The translations under genes and the position numbers were made by a program. From Plantago major (taxonomy: Eukaryota; Streptophyta; Magnoliopsida; Lamiales; Plantaginaceae): a stretch of DNA of 64,000 nucleotides. Shown piece by piece: positions 45,901-57,100 of the stretch. The notes beneath the pieces are model-generated. The model worked only from the letters and a program-made list of their open reading frames with translations. It had not been told where the DNA came from and did not search any database. The stretch covers positions 50,282,580 through 50,346,579 of the forward strand of contig CM048840.1 of NCBI GenBank assembly GCA_026545765.1, read 5' to 3'. Each line of letters begins with the position of its first letter. The first letter of the stretch is position 1.

Positions 45901-46330
45901 CTTACACCCGGGTAAACCGGCTTGATGATTCTAACAAGTCAAAGAACAACTGATCCTCGGGATTCGGTGGTTCCTCCACCTCCACCTCGGTTTCAGTGTT
46001 GGTTGTGTCCCTGAACTCCGCCCCTGCAGCATCGTACACCATTTGTTCGACTCGAGCTCGAATAGCATCGCCTTCAGATTGGGATTGTTCCCCGACTTGT
46101 TCATTTTTTCTCTTCCTTCCACGTTGTATGCAGATTGGTCATATGTATTGACGGCTTTGCTTCCTCACCATGATGATTCCATACCGATACGCAGGAAGGA
46201 ATCCATTTTCCTCAAGTCTTGGACTACCACTTTAGGAGTCACGTATTGCTTGTTTACCTTTGTTTCATTGCACAAGGACACTTTATCAACCCATCCTTTA
46301 CACAAGACGGATTTGACATTGCAAATTCAA
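42960..46330 (-). pseudogene. CACTA-2 transposase (TNP2-type), nearly full length but broken
   Basis: Minus-strand blocks in order: 45930-46330, linker; 45584-45814, PEENLVPTNFYQAKKKMR and CPKMCMIYWEED; 45282-45524, PADSPAWKSFDKTYPEFA and NVRLGLCTDGFNPFGS; about 44600-44790, IRHNLDFMHIEKNVFENL with CNIEGKTKDHAKSR; about 44110-44310, LCKLERIFPPKWFDSMEHLS and VHLPHEARLL; 43300-43600, GLHIPELYSHGLRFHTLN, CVNGAKEYGDATLFDFHGKL and RTFLFDVEWYDP; and 42979-43185 at the C-terminal end. The blocks switch frame often through short deletions. In intact elements TNP2 catalyses cut-and-paste transposition. Confidence 0.85.
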
Positions 46331-46609
46331 TGAAACCTTCAACCCCTTTCAGAAAACTCCATTGAACGACAATACATCCATCCACGATCGGTATTCATTG
46401 AATAATTAGATAATAACCTGACACGTTTGAATTCATTAGATCGAGGTCTTTCATTTACGGTAATAAATCAATTTCACAATAATTCAATCAATTGCTACGT
46501 AATATAAGTTATATTAGCTTCACCAATTGTTAAGGCATTACATAATATAAGTTACATCACTTCAATTTTACCATAATGTTTGGTTTCATATATATATCAA
46601 CTAATGATT

Positions 46610-47060
46610 ACTAGTTATACAAGCCTAGAGACAAACGGATGAAACTCCTCATTCTCATGCACCCCCTCCTCATCACTTGTGGCTCCCTACCACGTAACTT
46701 GCATTCCAACAGATCTACATCCTCCTCCCAATACACCATGCACATGTTCGACAAGCGAAAGGCACTCAATAGGCGGCCCCAAACCCGCCTCTCCCTCCAC
46801 TCGAGGTATGCCATGGACGGTGCTTCCTCACCGTGATGAATCCATACATGATACTCGTGCATGAATCCATAACGTCGCAAGTGCTCGAATCGCAGAGGCG
46901 TCATAAATTGCTTGTTTCCGCAGTTTCCAATGTGCAAGGACACTTTATCAACCCCCAATTACAAACCGGATGTCCCATGGCAAACGAGATGAAACCTTTA
47001 ACCCTTCTACTGAAACTCCTAGAAACTCATCATTTACCGCAGTCGATCATTACATCCATG
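46610..47060 (-). pseudogene. CACTA-2 duplicated transposase N-terminal region
   Basis: Minus-strand frame with SLHIGNCGNKQFMTPLRFEH, YGFMHEYHVWIHHGEEAPSM and MCMVYWEEDVDLLECK, corresponding to 28000-28460 of CACTA-1. The presence of this partial gene copy upstream of the main transposase in both elements shows it is an old family feature. Confidence 0.65.
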
Positions 47061-47859
47061 AACGGCAGAATTAATTGTTTACTTTATTTTTAACCTGAGA
47101 CGTTCCAATTGATTAGATCGTATTTAATTTATTAGATCGATTCCAATTCGGATAAGAAGATTGTAGAGGTTAATTGTTAATTATTATATGTTCCTTATAA
47201 ATTAATTATTAATTAAGTGTTCGATGTGTTACAAAATTGGACATATATAATAACCATTTCAACCTCTTAGTACATATATTATATACTTAACATACATATC
47301 AAATTAACTAATTACTCTATACATATCGAATTGCTACATATATTCATATCAAATTACATACTTAACATACAAATTTATCAAATCAAAACTACATACTTCT
47401 ATACTTAACAAACATATCAAAGTAACTAAACTAACTATATATACTTAACACACAAATCAAACTAACTACATACATTCATACATACCAAACTTAACATACT
47501 ACATACATTCATATCATTAATTAAACTAACTATCAAATTGAACAAATTACATATAATTGATCAAATTAACTAAACTAACTACTACATACTTATCATATAT
47601 ACATATAATTGCTCAAATTAATCAAAATAAACAAAATCCCCAAATTTTAAAAAACTAGGGTTTTAGCCAAAATACCTTGATTAATCGGTAGAAATCTGAA
47701 ATTGATCGAAGAAACAAACTCCTTGTCCCACTAGCTTCGATTAGGCACCAAGATTGGCCGGAATAACGAACAATTCACCGGAAACGGAGAAGAAGAGAAT
47801 GAGGAAGAAGAAGGGAGAAGGAAGAAAATGAGGGCAGGCTGCTGCCTCTGTCGAGCCAA

Positions 47860-48154
47860 ATATGAAACTCTGGGCGTGTCCGTCGGCCCAGAGTCGATCC
47901 GTCGCCAAAAGTGCGACGGATAGGTATCCGTCGCTATAAGGTGACGGATAATCTATCCGTCGCCCAATTTTCAAAAAAAAAAAAAAATTTTTTTTTTTTA
48001 ACAAAAGTCAAACTTGGGCGACGGATAACTATTATCCGTCGCTAATTGGGGCGACGGATAGATTCCATCGCCCCAATTAGCGATCCGTCGTTATGGGGCG
48101 ACGGATAAAATCCGTCGCCCCATAACGTCGTTTTGTCCAGTTTTTCTTGTAGTG
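47860..48154. repeat. CACTA-2 right subterminal motif cluster
   Basis: GCGACGGAT/ATCCGTCGC motifs as in CACTA-1, but with fewer pairs (about 80 bp less sequence around 48030-48050). It ends TTTTTCTTGTAGTG, complementary to the left end. Confidence 0.85.
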
Positions 48155-48157
48155 TAT

Positions 48158-48681
48158 GAGACAACTCAAAGTGAACAAACAACTGAGAAGTTGCATAGTG
48201 TTGCTCTAGTTGCTCAAGGAATTTCTGAAAAGAAGAAAGGCAAGGATGTGACTGAGGATGCTCTTGCTGTAAAGCAAATGGGAAAATATGTTAGTCGATA
48301 AATTGAGAGAAGAAAAGCCAAAGAGAAGCTGAAAAAGCATCTAGGCTCAAACTATCACCAGTACAAAAATATGCAAAGCTCGCTGAACAAGCCAGCTCAA
48401 AAAGCATCAAGTACTGAGGAAGCAGAAATAGGAAATGATATCTGTTTCTATTGTCATAAACCTGGTCATTTCAAGAAGGATTGTCCTGCCTTCAAAAAAT
48501 TTAAGACATGTGACAAGAAAGATAGAAGAATCTTCAAAAGAAGTCAAAGAGCTATGCTAACTGAAGAAAGGAAAAAGATTCAACTCCAACTGGATGCTCT
48601 AGATATTGAGTCTGATTCTGAGGATGAGGATTCAGATGATTCCACACCTTCCCGTAAATATGCGGTGTTTCTCATGAAGTA
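48158..48681 (+). pseudogene. Copia-1 gag, C-terminal part with zinc knuckle
   Basis: Continues the gag frame after the CACTA-2 duplication with ETTQSEQTTEKLHSVALVAQ. The frame has a TAA at about 48300, then KAKEKLKKHLGSNYHQYKNM and the CCHC knuckle CFYCHKPGHFKKDC near 48445-48490. An acidic tail (DIESDSEDEDSDDS) ends with a stop at 48682. The knuckle binds element RNA. The gag is dead because of both the CACTA insertion and the stop. Confidence 0.88.
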
Positions 48682-48708
48682 ATTGACTTTGGTCAAAAGA
48701 AGAAAGAA

Positions 48709-49977
48709 GTGTGTGGAATGGCTGAAGAAATCTTCCCAGATATCTCCAACATTGAACCTTGTCTAATGGCTGATGAGGTAACACATGTACATACTTCCTG
48801 TTATACTTATGAAAGTGATGACGAAGGAATCAAAGAACTGGAAAATCTCAGAAAAGAAATTGATCTTTACAAAAGAGAATTTCTAATGTTCCGAGCTAGA
48901 GCCGAAAATTTCGAAGAAGAAAAGAATTCTCTTGCAAAGGAAAATTCTAAATTAATCAAGATATCTGAGAAAAAGGATGCTGAAAATGCATTTCTCAAGG
49001 CTCAGATATCTGAGACCGAAAAGTCACATAAAGAAGCAATGGCCAATCTTCAAAAGAAATGTGAAGGTCTTCTTTTTGAAAATAAGGAACTCGAAAAGAA
49101 AGAAGTATCCTTTCAATCTTATGCCAAAGCTAGTGACACTCTTACTGAAGTACAATCTTATTTAAGAGATCCTTCAGAAAAGAGAGGACTTGGGATGGAC
49201 ACACACACAGACAGTTCTACCACTCTGAATAAGAGTAATCAAGGACTAACATTCGTCAGTGCTCAGCAAGGTGATTCCCAAACAATCTACATTATCGGTC
49301 AGAAAGCTAAGATTATTGACAAAGAAAAGGCAGTTGCGACCAAGCCTTTGTGGGAAAAACAATTCCAAAAGAAAACTGTGGGAAATGTCTCTGAAAAGAA
49401 ACATAACATTGAGAAGTGCAATCACCCACAGTGCTATGTCTCTCAAAAAGGAAAAATTGCAGGAGCTGGCAAATTTTCTTATGTCACGTTTTCTGGAAAG
49501 AAAATTGATCATCCAGAGACTAGCAAAGTTGCTGAGAAGAGATCTCAGACAACATCAGGTGCTCGGAATGGTATTGGCTATAAACCCATTGGGAAACAAC
49601 TTGCTCGCGAATACAAACAAGAGCAAGAACGATGGTTAAAGGCTAGAATTGCTCACAGCAATTATCAGAAGTGGAAGATAAATCAAGCCACTGAAAATCT
49701 GAATACCAGGGCTAGAAGAAATCTGGCTAGGAAAGCTAAGTTTGCTGAAAAGCAGACTCATAAATTTGATAGGTATCTGAAAGCACCAAATGGAGCACCT
49801 AGGAACACACCAAGGAAGAAAATAGTTCTTAACAACAATGATACTAATCATTTAACTAAGATTCCTCTTTATGTTCCTGTTAGACAAAAGAATGTTCCTA
49901 ATAAATTCATTCAAAAATGGATTCCTACTGGAAGATTCTTTAATCCAGATGGTTCCATTGTTGCTATGAGAACCTAA
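48709..49977 (+). CDS. Copia-1 gag-pol linker protein, coiled coil plus basic region (422 codons, open)
   Basis: Uninterrupted frame between the gag knuckle and protease. The first 150 residues are a strong coiled coil (KELENLRKEIDLYKREFLMF to NKELEKKEVSF). The rest is Lys/Arg-rich with Cys/His pair KCNHPQCYVS. The end GRFFNPDGSIVAMRT resembles the region just before the protease in Sirevirus polyproteins. Because gag and pol flanking it are broken, its intactness is notable; it could be chance over a short time. In an intact element it would be part of the gag-pol polyprotein. Confidence 0.65.
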   Translation: MCGMAEEIFPDISNIEPCLMADEVTHVHTSCYTYESDDEGIKELENLRKEIDLYKREFLMFRARAENFEEEKNSLAKENSKLIKISEKKDAENAFLKAQISETEKSHKEAMANLQKKCEGLLFENKELEKKEVSFQSYAKASDTLTEVQSYLRDPSEKRGLGMDTHTDSSTTLNKSNQGLTFVSAQQGDSQTIYIIGQKAKIIDKEKAVATKPLWEKQFQKKTVGNVSEKKHNIEKCNHPQCYVSQKGKIAGAGKFSYVTFSGKKIDHPETSKVAEKRSQTTSGARNGIGYKPIGKQLAREYKQEQERWLKARIAHSNYQKWKINQATENLNTRARRNLARKAKFAEKQTHKFDRYLKAPNGAPRNTPRKKIVLNNNDTNHLTKIPLYVPVRQKNVPNKFIQKWIPTGRFFNPDGSIVAMRT

Positions 49978-49995
49978 TCTCATGTTTCCTGTTTT

Positions 49996-50310
49996 GTGCA
50001 GAACACTCTAAAGACTAACTCAAAGTGGCATTTTGATAGTGGATGTGGGAAGCACATGACAGGAGACAAAGCAAATCTGATTAACTACAAAAAATGCAAT
50101 GATGGACCAATTATCAGGTTTGCTGGAGGAGATAAAAATCCAACCATAGGTTTTGGCAATTTGAAGTTCGGCGCCCTCACAATCTCTGAAGTACTTCATG
50201 TAAAGGGATTGAAATATAATCTCCTAAGCATGAGTCAACTAGTAGACAAAGGGTACACTGTCAAGTTCAAGTCAAAACTATGTAAAGTGATTGACAATGA
50301 GTCAAAGTAG
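49996..50310 (+). pseudogene. Copia-1 protease
   Basis: WHFDSGCGKHMTGDK holds the DSG active site of copia aspartic proteases. GDKNPTIGFGNLKFG and VLHVKGLKYNLLSMSQL complete the domain. A TAG ends the frame at 50310; the GAG-pre-integrase region follows in the same frame from 50317. Confidence 0.9.
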
Positions 50311-50316
50311 ACAGTC

Positions 50317-51823
50317 TTGGTGGCAAGGCGTAAAGGAAATCTTTATGTTGCTGATTGGGCATCCGCCACAACCGAAGAATGTCTCATGGTGAGTCAATCT
50401 GGCCACACTGAAGAAAATTGGATATGGCACAAAAGAATGAGTCACTTGAATTTCAAAACTCTGAATAAACTAGCCAAGAAAGAGTTGGTGGTTGGTTTAC
50501 CCAAAATGGCATATAGAAAAGAAGGTGTATGCTCAGCTTGCCAAATGGGAAAACAATCCAAAACATCTTTCAAGTCTAAAACTAGACATTCCAGTGAGAG
50601 GCCACTGCAAATGTTACATATGGATCTGTTTGAATCCTCAGTAACTAGTTATGCAGGAAAGAAGTATGGTCTGGTTGTTGTTGATGATTACTCAAGATTC
50701 ACTTGGGTTGTCTTTCTCAAACACAAATCTGATGCAAGGGTTGAGATACCTAACTTGCTGAATAAGCTCGAAGTCATGAAAAATGACAAGTTATCTGTGA
50801 TCGTAATGCACCATGGTATCGAAGTTTGTGAACCAGTACATCAAAGAGTTTTGTACTTGCAAAGGTATACAACATCAACTATCTTCTGTAAGGACACCAC
50901 AACAAAATGGTGTTGCTGAAAGAAAGAATAGGACTCTGAAAGAAGCAGCAAGAACAATGCTTGCTGACACTGAAATAAGTGAAATCTATTGGGTTGAAGC
51001 TGTAAACACAGCATGCTACACTCAAAATAGATGTCTGATTAACAAACACCATGACAAAACTCCGTACGAGCTTTTCATTGGTAGACCCCCTAGTATCAAA
51101 CATCTAAGGGTGTTTGGTTGCAGATGTTTCGTTCTTAACAATGGAAAAGAATACTTGAGAACATTTCAACCAAAGGCAGATGAAGGAGTATTTCTTGGTT
51201 ATTCTCTGAATAGCAAGGCCTACAGAATCTACAACAAAAGAACGCAAAAGATCAAAGAATCTATTCACGTAGTATTCTATGAAGGAAACAAGAAAGTACT
51301 CTTAAATGATGATCTCTCAGATAGGTTCAAAGAACTAATCATTAAAGATTCTGAAAAAGGAACCTCAGAAGGAAACAATTCTATCATACAAATAGAGGAT
51401 GAGTCTGACGATGAAAAGCAACCTATGCTTAGTAACAACCAGATGACTCTAAGACATGATGAAGAATTTCCTATGAGAATTCCGAAAATGGAACAGGCCA
51501 CTGAGAACCTTCATCATGAAAAGGTATCTGAAAATGAGATTGCTGAAATGCAAGATCCAGATATCTCTAACACTGAAAAAGTGTCAGATATCCATGACAT
51601 TTCCCATGTGTCAGATATCCCAGATACTGCACAAGTATCTCATCAAGATCATACTGATTCACATTCAAATCAAATTGATATTGATCCTACTAGTTCAAAA
51701 CCCATTATAAAATGGATAAGAAATCATCCTTCAAAAGATGTGATTGGTCCCATAGACCAAGGAGTTAGAACTAGAAGAGCAATCGCTGAAAATGCAAGTT
51801 GTCTCTATGGGTGTTTCATCTAA
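50317..51823 (+). pseudogene. Copia-1 integrase
   Basis: The HHCC finger (WHKRMSHLNFKTLNKLAKKE, then CSACQMGKQSKTSF) is followed by the core HMDLFESSVTSYAGKKYGL, VVVDDYSRFTWVVFLKHKSD, then after a frameshift near 50810-50900 VRTPQQNGVAERKNRTLKEA, PYELFIGRPPSIKHLRVFGC and GVFLGYSLNSKAYRIYNKRT. The region around the second catalytic Asp is altered (VMHHGIEVCEPV where relatives have a DxGxEF motif), so the active site appears lost. A variable acidic tail follows to a TAA at 51823. Confidence 0.88.
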
Positions 51824-53360
51824 AAAATTGAACCAAAGACTATAGAAGAAGCATTAAAAGATCAAGATTGGATCTCTGCAATGCAAGAAGAGTTGGATCA
51901 ATTTGAAAGAAACAAAGTCTGGAAACTGGTTCCATTTGTTGACGGAATATCTGTAATCGGAACCAAGTGGGTTTTCAGAAATAAAATGAATGAGTCTGGT
52001 GAAATAACCAGAAACAAAGCTAGGTTGGTTGCCATGGGATTCACCCAGACTGAAGGACTAGATTTTGACGAATCTTATGCACCAGTTGCAAGATTGGATG
52101 CAATAAGACTCTTTCTAGCCTTTGCAGCTCATAATGACTTTCTGACGTTTATCGATGGATGTCAAGAGTGCATTTCTAAATGGTGAACTGGTGAGAAAGT
52201 CTATGTTGAGCAACCACCGTTTTGAAGTTTCCTCGTAAAGTAGGATGGTCTATAAGCTCGTAAAGCTCTGTATGGGCTGAAACAAGCTCCAAGAGCATGG
52301 TATGATACATTGGCCAGATACCTACTAGAAAGTGGCTTCAAGAAAGGAGATGTTGACAAAACACTCTTCACACTGAACCATGACGGGAAACTGCTTTTAG
52401 TTCAAGTATATGTTGATGACATTATATTTGGATCTAAAGACAAGCAACTTTGTGAAGATTTTGCTAAACTCATGAAATGTAAATTTGAGATGAGCATGAT
52501 GGGAGAATTGAATTACTTCCTAGGGCTGCAAGTCAAGCAACTCAATGATGGAATATTCATTAGTCAAACAAAGTATGCAAAGGACATGCTCAATAAATTT
52601 AATCTAAAGACTTCTGAAAAGAATGCTAAGATACCAATGAGCATCGAAACCAAAATGACCTATACTGAATCTGACAAGAGTGTTGAAGAACACAAGTATA
52701 GGAAATTGATTGGATCACTACTTTACCTCACTGCAAGTAGACCTGATATTCAATATGCAGTTGGAGTGTGTGCTAGATTTCAGACAAATCCAATGCAGTC
52801 ACACTACAACATTGCTATGAAAATATTAAGGTATGTAAAAGGTAATCAGAGAAGTTGGATTGTGGTATCCAAAAGAGAGTGGATTGAGTTTGGTTGGCTA
52901 TTCAGATGCCGACTATCTTTGGATCATTGCTTGATAGAAAAGCACCTCAGAACTTGTCAATTTCTTGGTGCTAGATTAATATCATGGTTCACAAGAAACA
53001 AAATTCAATTGCCACATCTACCACGGAAATTTGAATATATTGTCATTGGGTGTTGTGCTTCACAGATATTATGGATACAACAACAACTCAAAGACTATGG
53101 ACTCAATGAAGAGAAAACTCCCATTTTTTGTGACAACACAAGTGCCATTGCCATAACTAAGAACCTAAGTTTCATGCAAGAACAAAGCAAATTGATGTTA
53201 GACACCACTTCATCAGAGACCATGTTGAAAAGGGCAATATAGAGATACTCAAGATTGGCACTGAAGACCAATTTGCAGATATCTTCACTAAGCCACTACA
53301 AGAAAGCAGATTCTTAGCCTTAAGACATAGTCTTGGACTAATGGAGCTACCAAAGAACTG
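51824..53360 (+). pseudogene. Copia-1 reverse transcriptase and RNase H
   Basis: RT begins [20 protein letters not shown] and runs through [20 protein letters not shown] and [21 protein letters not shown] frameshift near 52150 hits the first catalytic Asp segment ([10 protein letters not shown] readable in another frame). RT then continues at 52310 with the YVDD box (LVQVYVDDIIFGSKDKQL), KLIGSLLYLTASRPDIQYAV and so on. RNase H pieces are DNTSAIAITKN (about 53130) and DQFADIFTKPLQESRFL (about 53270-53310). Several stops interrupt it. Confidence 0.9.
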
Positions 53361-54145
53361 AAAAAGTTCAGAAAAGAGATATCAAAGAAGAGAGAAGAGA
53401 AATCTGGAACGGGTATCCAGAGAAGAGGAATCTGGAACGGGTATCCAGAAACCAAAGGCTAAAGGGTAAAATGGCTATTTGAAGATCTCCGACGTATTTT
53501 CGGATATCTAGATCACTCGATGAGGGGAACACAAAGAGAATAAATTGATCGCATTCAACTACTCTCTTGAAATTTGTATCATTACTATCTTTGTGTAAAA
53601 CTTGGACAAATACTAAGTGTGAGATAGACTCATATGCAAACAGTGTTCTTAGGCACACAGAGAAATGTGATTCAGATAGCTAATAGCCAAAATTCATTAA
53701 ACGGGCACAATTACATTTGTTGATTGTGATAATTGCTGAAGAAGCAATGGTGACCCTTGATGAATTGTGCGATTGATCTTTACGGCAGAGATTAACTCTC
53801 AGTAAATAGTGGACTGTTGAAATTCCGACAGGGCCCACTATGCATTTAATGCCGAACAAGCTTTTACTCACGCCTGCCTGCAATTCATAGATACTTACAC
53901 ACAAAATCAATTTGTATGTATATGTCTGTGGAGATTACATTGCTATATATATGGGATTTTGGCAAAAGAAATTCCTTTCGCCTAATCCAACATACAGACT
54001 TGCACAAGAATAGCAAAATTATCTTCTTCTATTTCACTGCAAATTTCTTCAACCTCTGCAAATCTCTGTTAGTTTTTTGCAAAGAATCATTAATCTCTAA
54101 CCCAAACTTCTTTCAAACTTCGAAAAACTTACACTATATAAAGAG
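53361..54145 (+). other. Copia-1 spacer between pol and env-like region
   Basis: About 0.8 kb without recognised coding sequence. It starts with a short duplicated piece (GGAACGGGTATCCAGA twice, at 53408 and 53436). Sireviruses typically have such a spacer before the env-like ORF; a promoter or splice acceptor could lie here, but none is clearly seen. Confidence 0.6.
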
Positions 54146-57100
54146 ATGGCTCCTAAGCGTTCACAGAAACCCCAATCTTCTATCACTGGTACTGCTGAAA
54201 AGCAAACACCAGAGTTGGTGATAGTAAACAATCGATTGGTAGGAAACTTTAATCCCGATCATTGGACTTCAAATCACAGGATGATTTGGGGTGGTTCCAT
54301 GATTGAGGAATACCTCACGGCTGCTGTTGAAAACCAAGCCGATAGGAAACTAATCCTTGACATGCTTGAAAAGGCACAAATCAAGGGTTTTCTATCCGCT
54401 TCCCAAAGGGAATCTCTTCACTAGATGTGTTAGAATTCTACAATAATTCCGTGATTATATCCTGTTTTCAAGGCACTGCAATAGTGTCTATAAAGACTTC
54501 AGTCCAAGGAAAGGAAATCCTTCTGGACTTAACAACTTTCTGCAAGTTGTTTGAACTTCAAAATCTTGGAAAGGATTTTGAAATAGACACCAAGGATGAT
54601 GATCTCCTTGAAGGTGTAAAACAGCTGTACAGTGGCGTGTGTGATCTTGAAAAATCAGATACACCCACTGATTTCAAGCTTGCTGACATCAGAACCAGAC
54701 ATCTGTTGGTTCACTGGGATGTGTTGGCATGCATTCTTCACAGATGCTTTGATGGTCTACAAGGAGGTGCTGACCAGATAAGCCAAGAACACTGGATGAT
54801 GATGTTCTTGCTACAACAACAAGACAAAAGGCTGGAAAACCCTTTTAATTGGGGGAAGTACGCCTTCATGAAATTTGTGAAGAAGATTCAAGGCTTTGAG
54901 CCTACAATCGCTAAGGGACTTGCTGAGCCAAAGGCCACAGTAAGCTATGGTCTGAAGATATGCTACTTACTGGAATGTCTTGGCATTGAGCTCAGAGAGA
55001 CGGCATATATTGCCAACAGTAACCTACTCTACAAATATGAGTATACAAACATGATGAAAAAGATTACTGGATCTCAGAAAGGTTCCAAGAAGTGAAAGAC
55101 TGAAGAGGTATCTGAGGGAAAAGTTGCAACCAAGAAGCCCAGAACTTCACGAAAGAAGTCTGCTGGCAAATCAGAAGGCACACCCATTGAGGTTGTCGAT
55201 TCCCAGATACCTGCCGTAGCTGCTGATGAACTCATAAATGCAGATGAACTCATCAATGCTGCAAAATAGGTATCGACTACTAAACAAGTAGACTCAGCAA
55301 GAGAAAGTGCTTTCAGAAATGTGAAGACTATTACAGAAAGCCTTGCTAATGAACTCATAAATGCTGAGAAACTTCAAACTCTTTCTGCAGAAGCAGCAGG
55401 GATTGTTGATAACTCTGTTCCAGATTTCGATGACGAATCGGACGAGGAGAAGATCCCATCCCCTAAGGTTACTGAAATAGTAACTGGTGTAGAGGTATCT
55501 GAAGAAGAACCTACACCACAGGTTGCTAAACAAGCACCTATAGCAAAGGTTGTTGGTGCCATCACACCATCAGGGACAGTCACATATGCACAACTTCAAG
55601 AAGCCCTGATGAGTGGTGACCTAGTATCACGACAACGATGTCAACGCCACACTTAAAGATCCGGAAGAGCTCTCAAATGCTCAAACGCCCGCCTGCACAA
55701 CCACAACAACCACAACCACAACAGCCACAAGTGGTTGATGAAATGGTTAATGAACTTCATTTTGACATGCCAGCAATGCAGTATGCTGAAGAAAATCCTG
55801 CAAATGAGCAGGTTCCTCAACTCCAAGAGAGGGATCAAACTGAGACACCTACTCAGAATGATCAACCAGGGGAGGCAACTGAGTTAGCCACTCAGGAAAA
55901 AGTTGAAGTACCTCAAACTTCCAACAAAGAAGCAACACTGGAACAACGAGACCAACTCATGGAAGGGTCACAAGTTCCAGAGACCACTCAGCCTGACATT
56001 GCTCAGGTAGCTGAATGGTTTGTACTTGTGAATTTCTTTGTGTTTTCTGTCTTGTTAACTAATAAAAATTCTTTGTTACAGGCTGAATTAGAAATAAAAG
56101 AGCAAGAGGAAGCTGCAAAGCTTGCCTCAGAATCTGAGAAGGAGGCTTCCATAGCCTCACCAATTAAGGAACAGGAGCCTGTCTCACAGGTAGAAAACAG
56201 TTCCTTAAGATATAATATCTCAGATATGTGCTTTATACACTTGACTAATACTATTAAGTGTCTTTTTCTAATAGGCTCCAACTGAGAAGAAAAATGAAGA
56301 GACTGAAAAGTCTATCTCTTCAGAAAAGAATCCAGAGACTTCCAAGGTCTCTGAGGAACAAGTATATGAACCTTCTGCAGAGAAGGTATATCATTCAGAT
56401 ACCTATAATCTTCAAAGACAAATCTCTGATCATTTTTCTCAAACTAACACTGTCTACTTAAACAGGTTCAAAAAGAAGTAGAAGTTGCTGGGAAGTTGCC
56501 CGCTCAATCCCCACAACCAATGAAAATTGATGAGGCGTCAAAACCTTCGTCACAAGAAAAATCTCCAGAGACTGCACAAGTCTCTAAGCAACAAGTATCT
56601 GAGCCTCCAATAGTGGAGGTAATTGACCTCTCAGATATCTGATTCTGATCATAGAACTTTTTCTTGATAAAATTTCCTAAGTGTTATGTTTCTAATCTCA
56701 GGTTCAAAAAGAAAGAGAGGATGTTGAGGATCAGACTTCCAAGTCTCCTCCTCACACCAAGATATCTGAGGCACTGAACCTCAAGAGTCCAACCTTCGAG
56801 CTATTCTGTTGCAGTAACTCGATATGACTACTCTAAAACTCAGATATCTACACAAATTTTGAAACTAATTCAAAACTCTCTCTTTCAGGTTCAAAGTAGT
56901 GCCAAGAAGGAGTCAAATGATGACTATGAGAACCTTCTTCCCTTCTTCAAGACTCATACCTTGCCAAAGCATATTCAATGCTTCAAGAAATGGCAGAGGT
57001 TAAGGTGCTCTGATCTCCGAAATCGAGAATCACAGATCAACCAACAAGACGAGCACGAGCTCTTGACCTGGAAAACTACATCCATGCAATGTTCCCTACT

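Larger units (their letters stand above)
40522..48154 (-). mobile_element. CACTA (En/Spm-type) transposon, long copy inside copia gag
   Basis: 7633 bp, starting CACTACAAAAATCGC and ending TTTTTCTTGTAGTG, with the 3-bp duplication TAT (40519-40521 and 48155-48157). It carries the same subterminal GCGACGGAT motifs, TNPA-like region, tandem repeats, TNP2 region, duplicated 5' gene part and AT-rich leader as CACTA-1, plus about 3 kb that CACTA-1 has lost. Coding parts are on the minus strand and broken by many small indels, so it looks non-functional. Confidence 0.95.
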
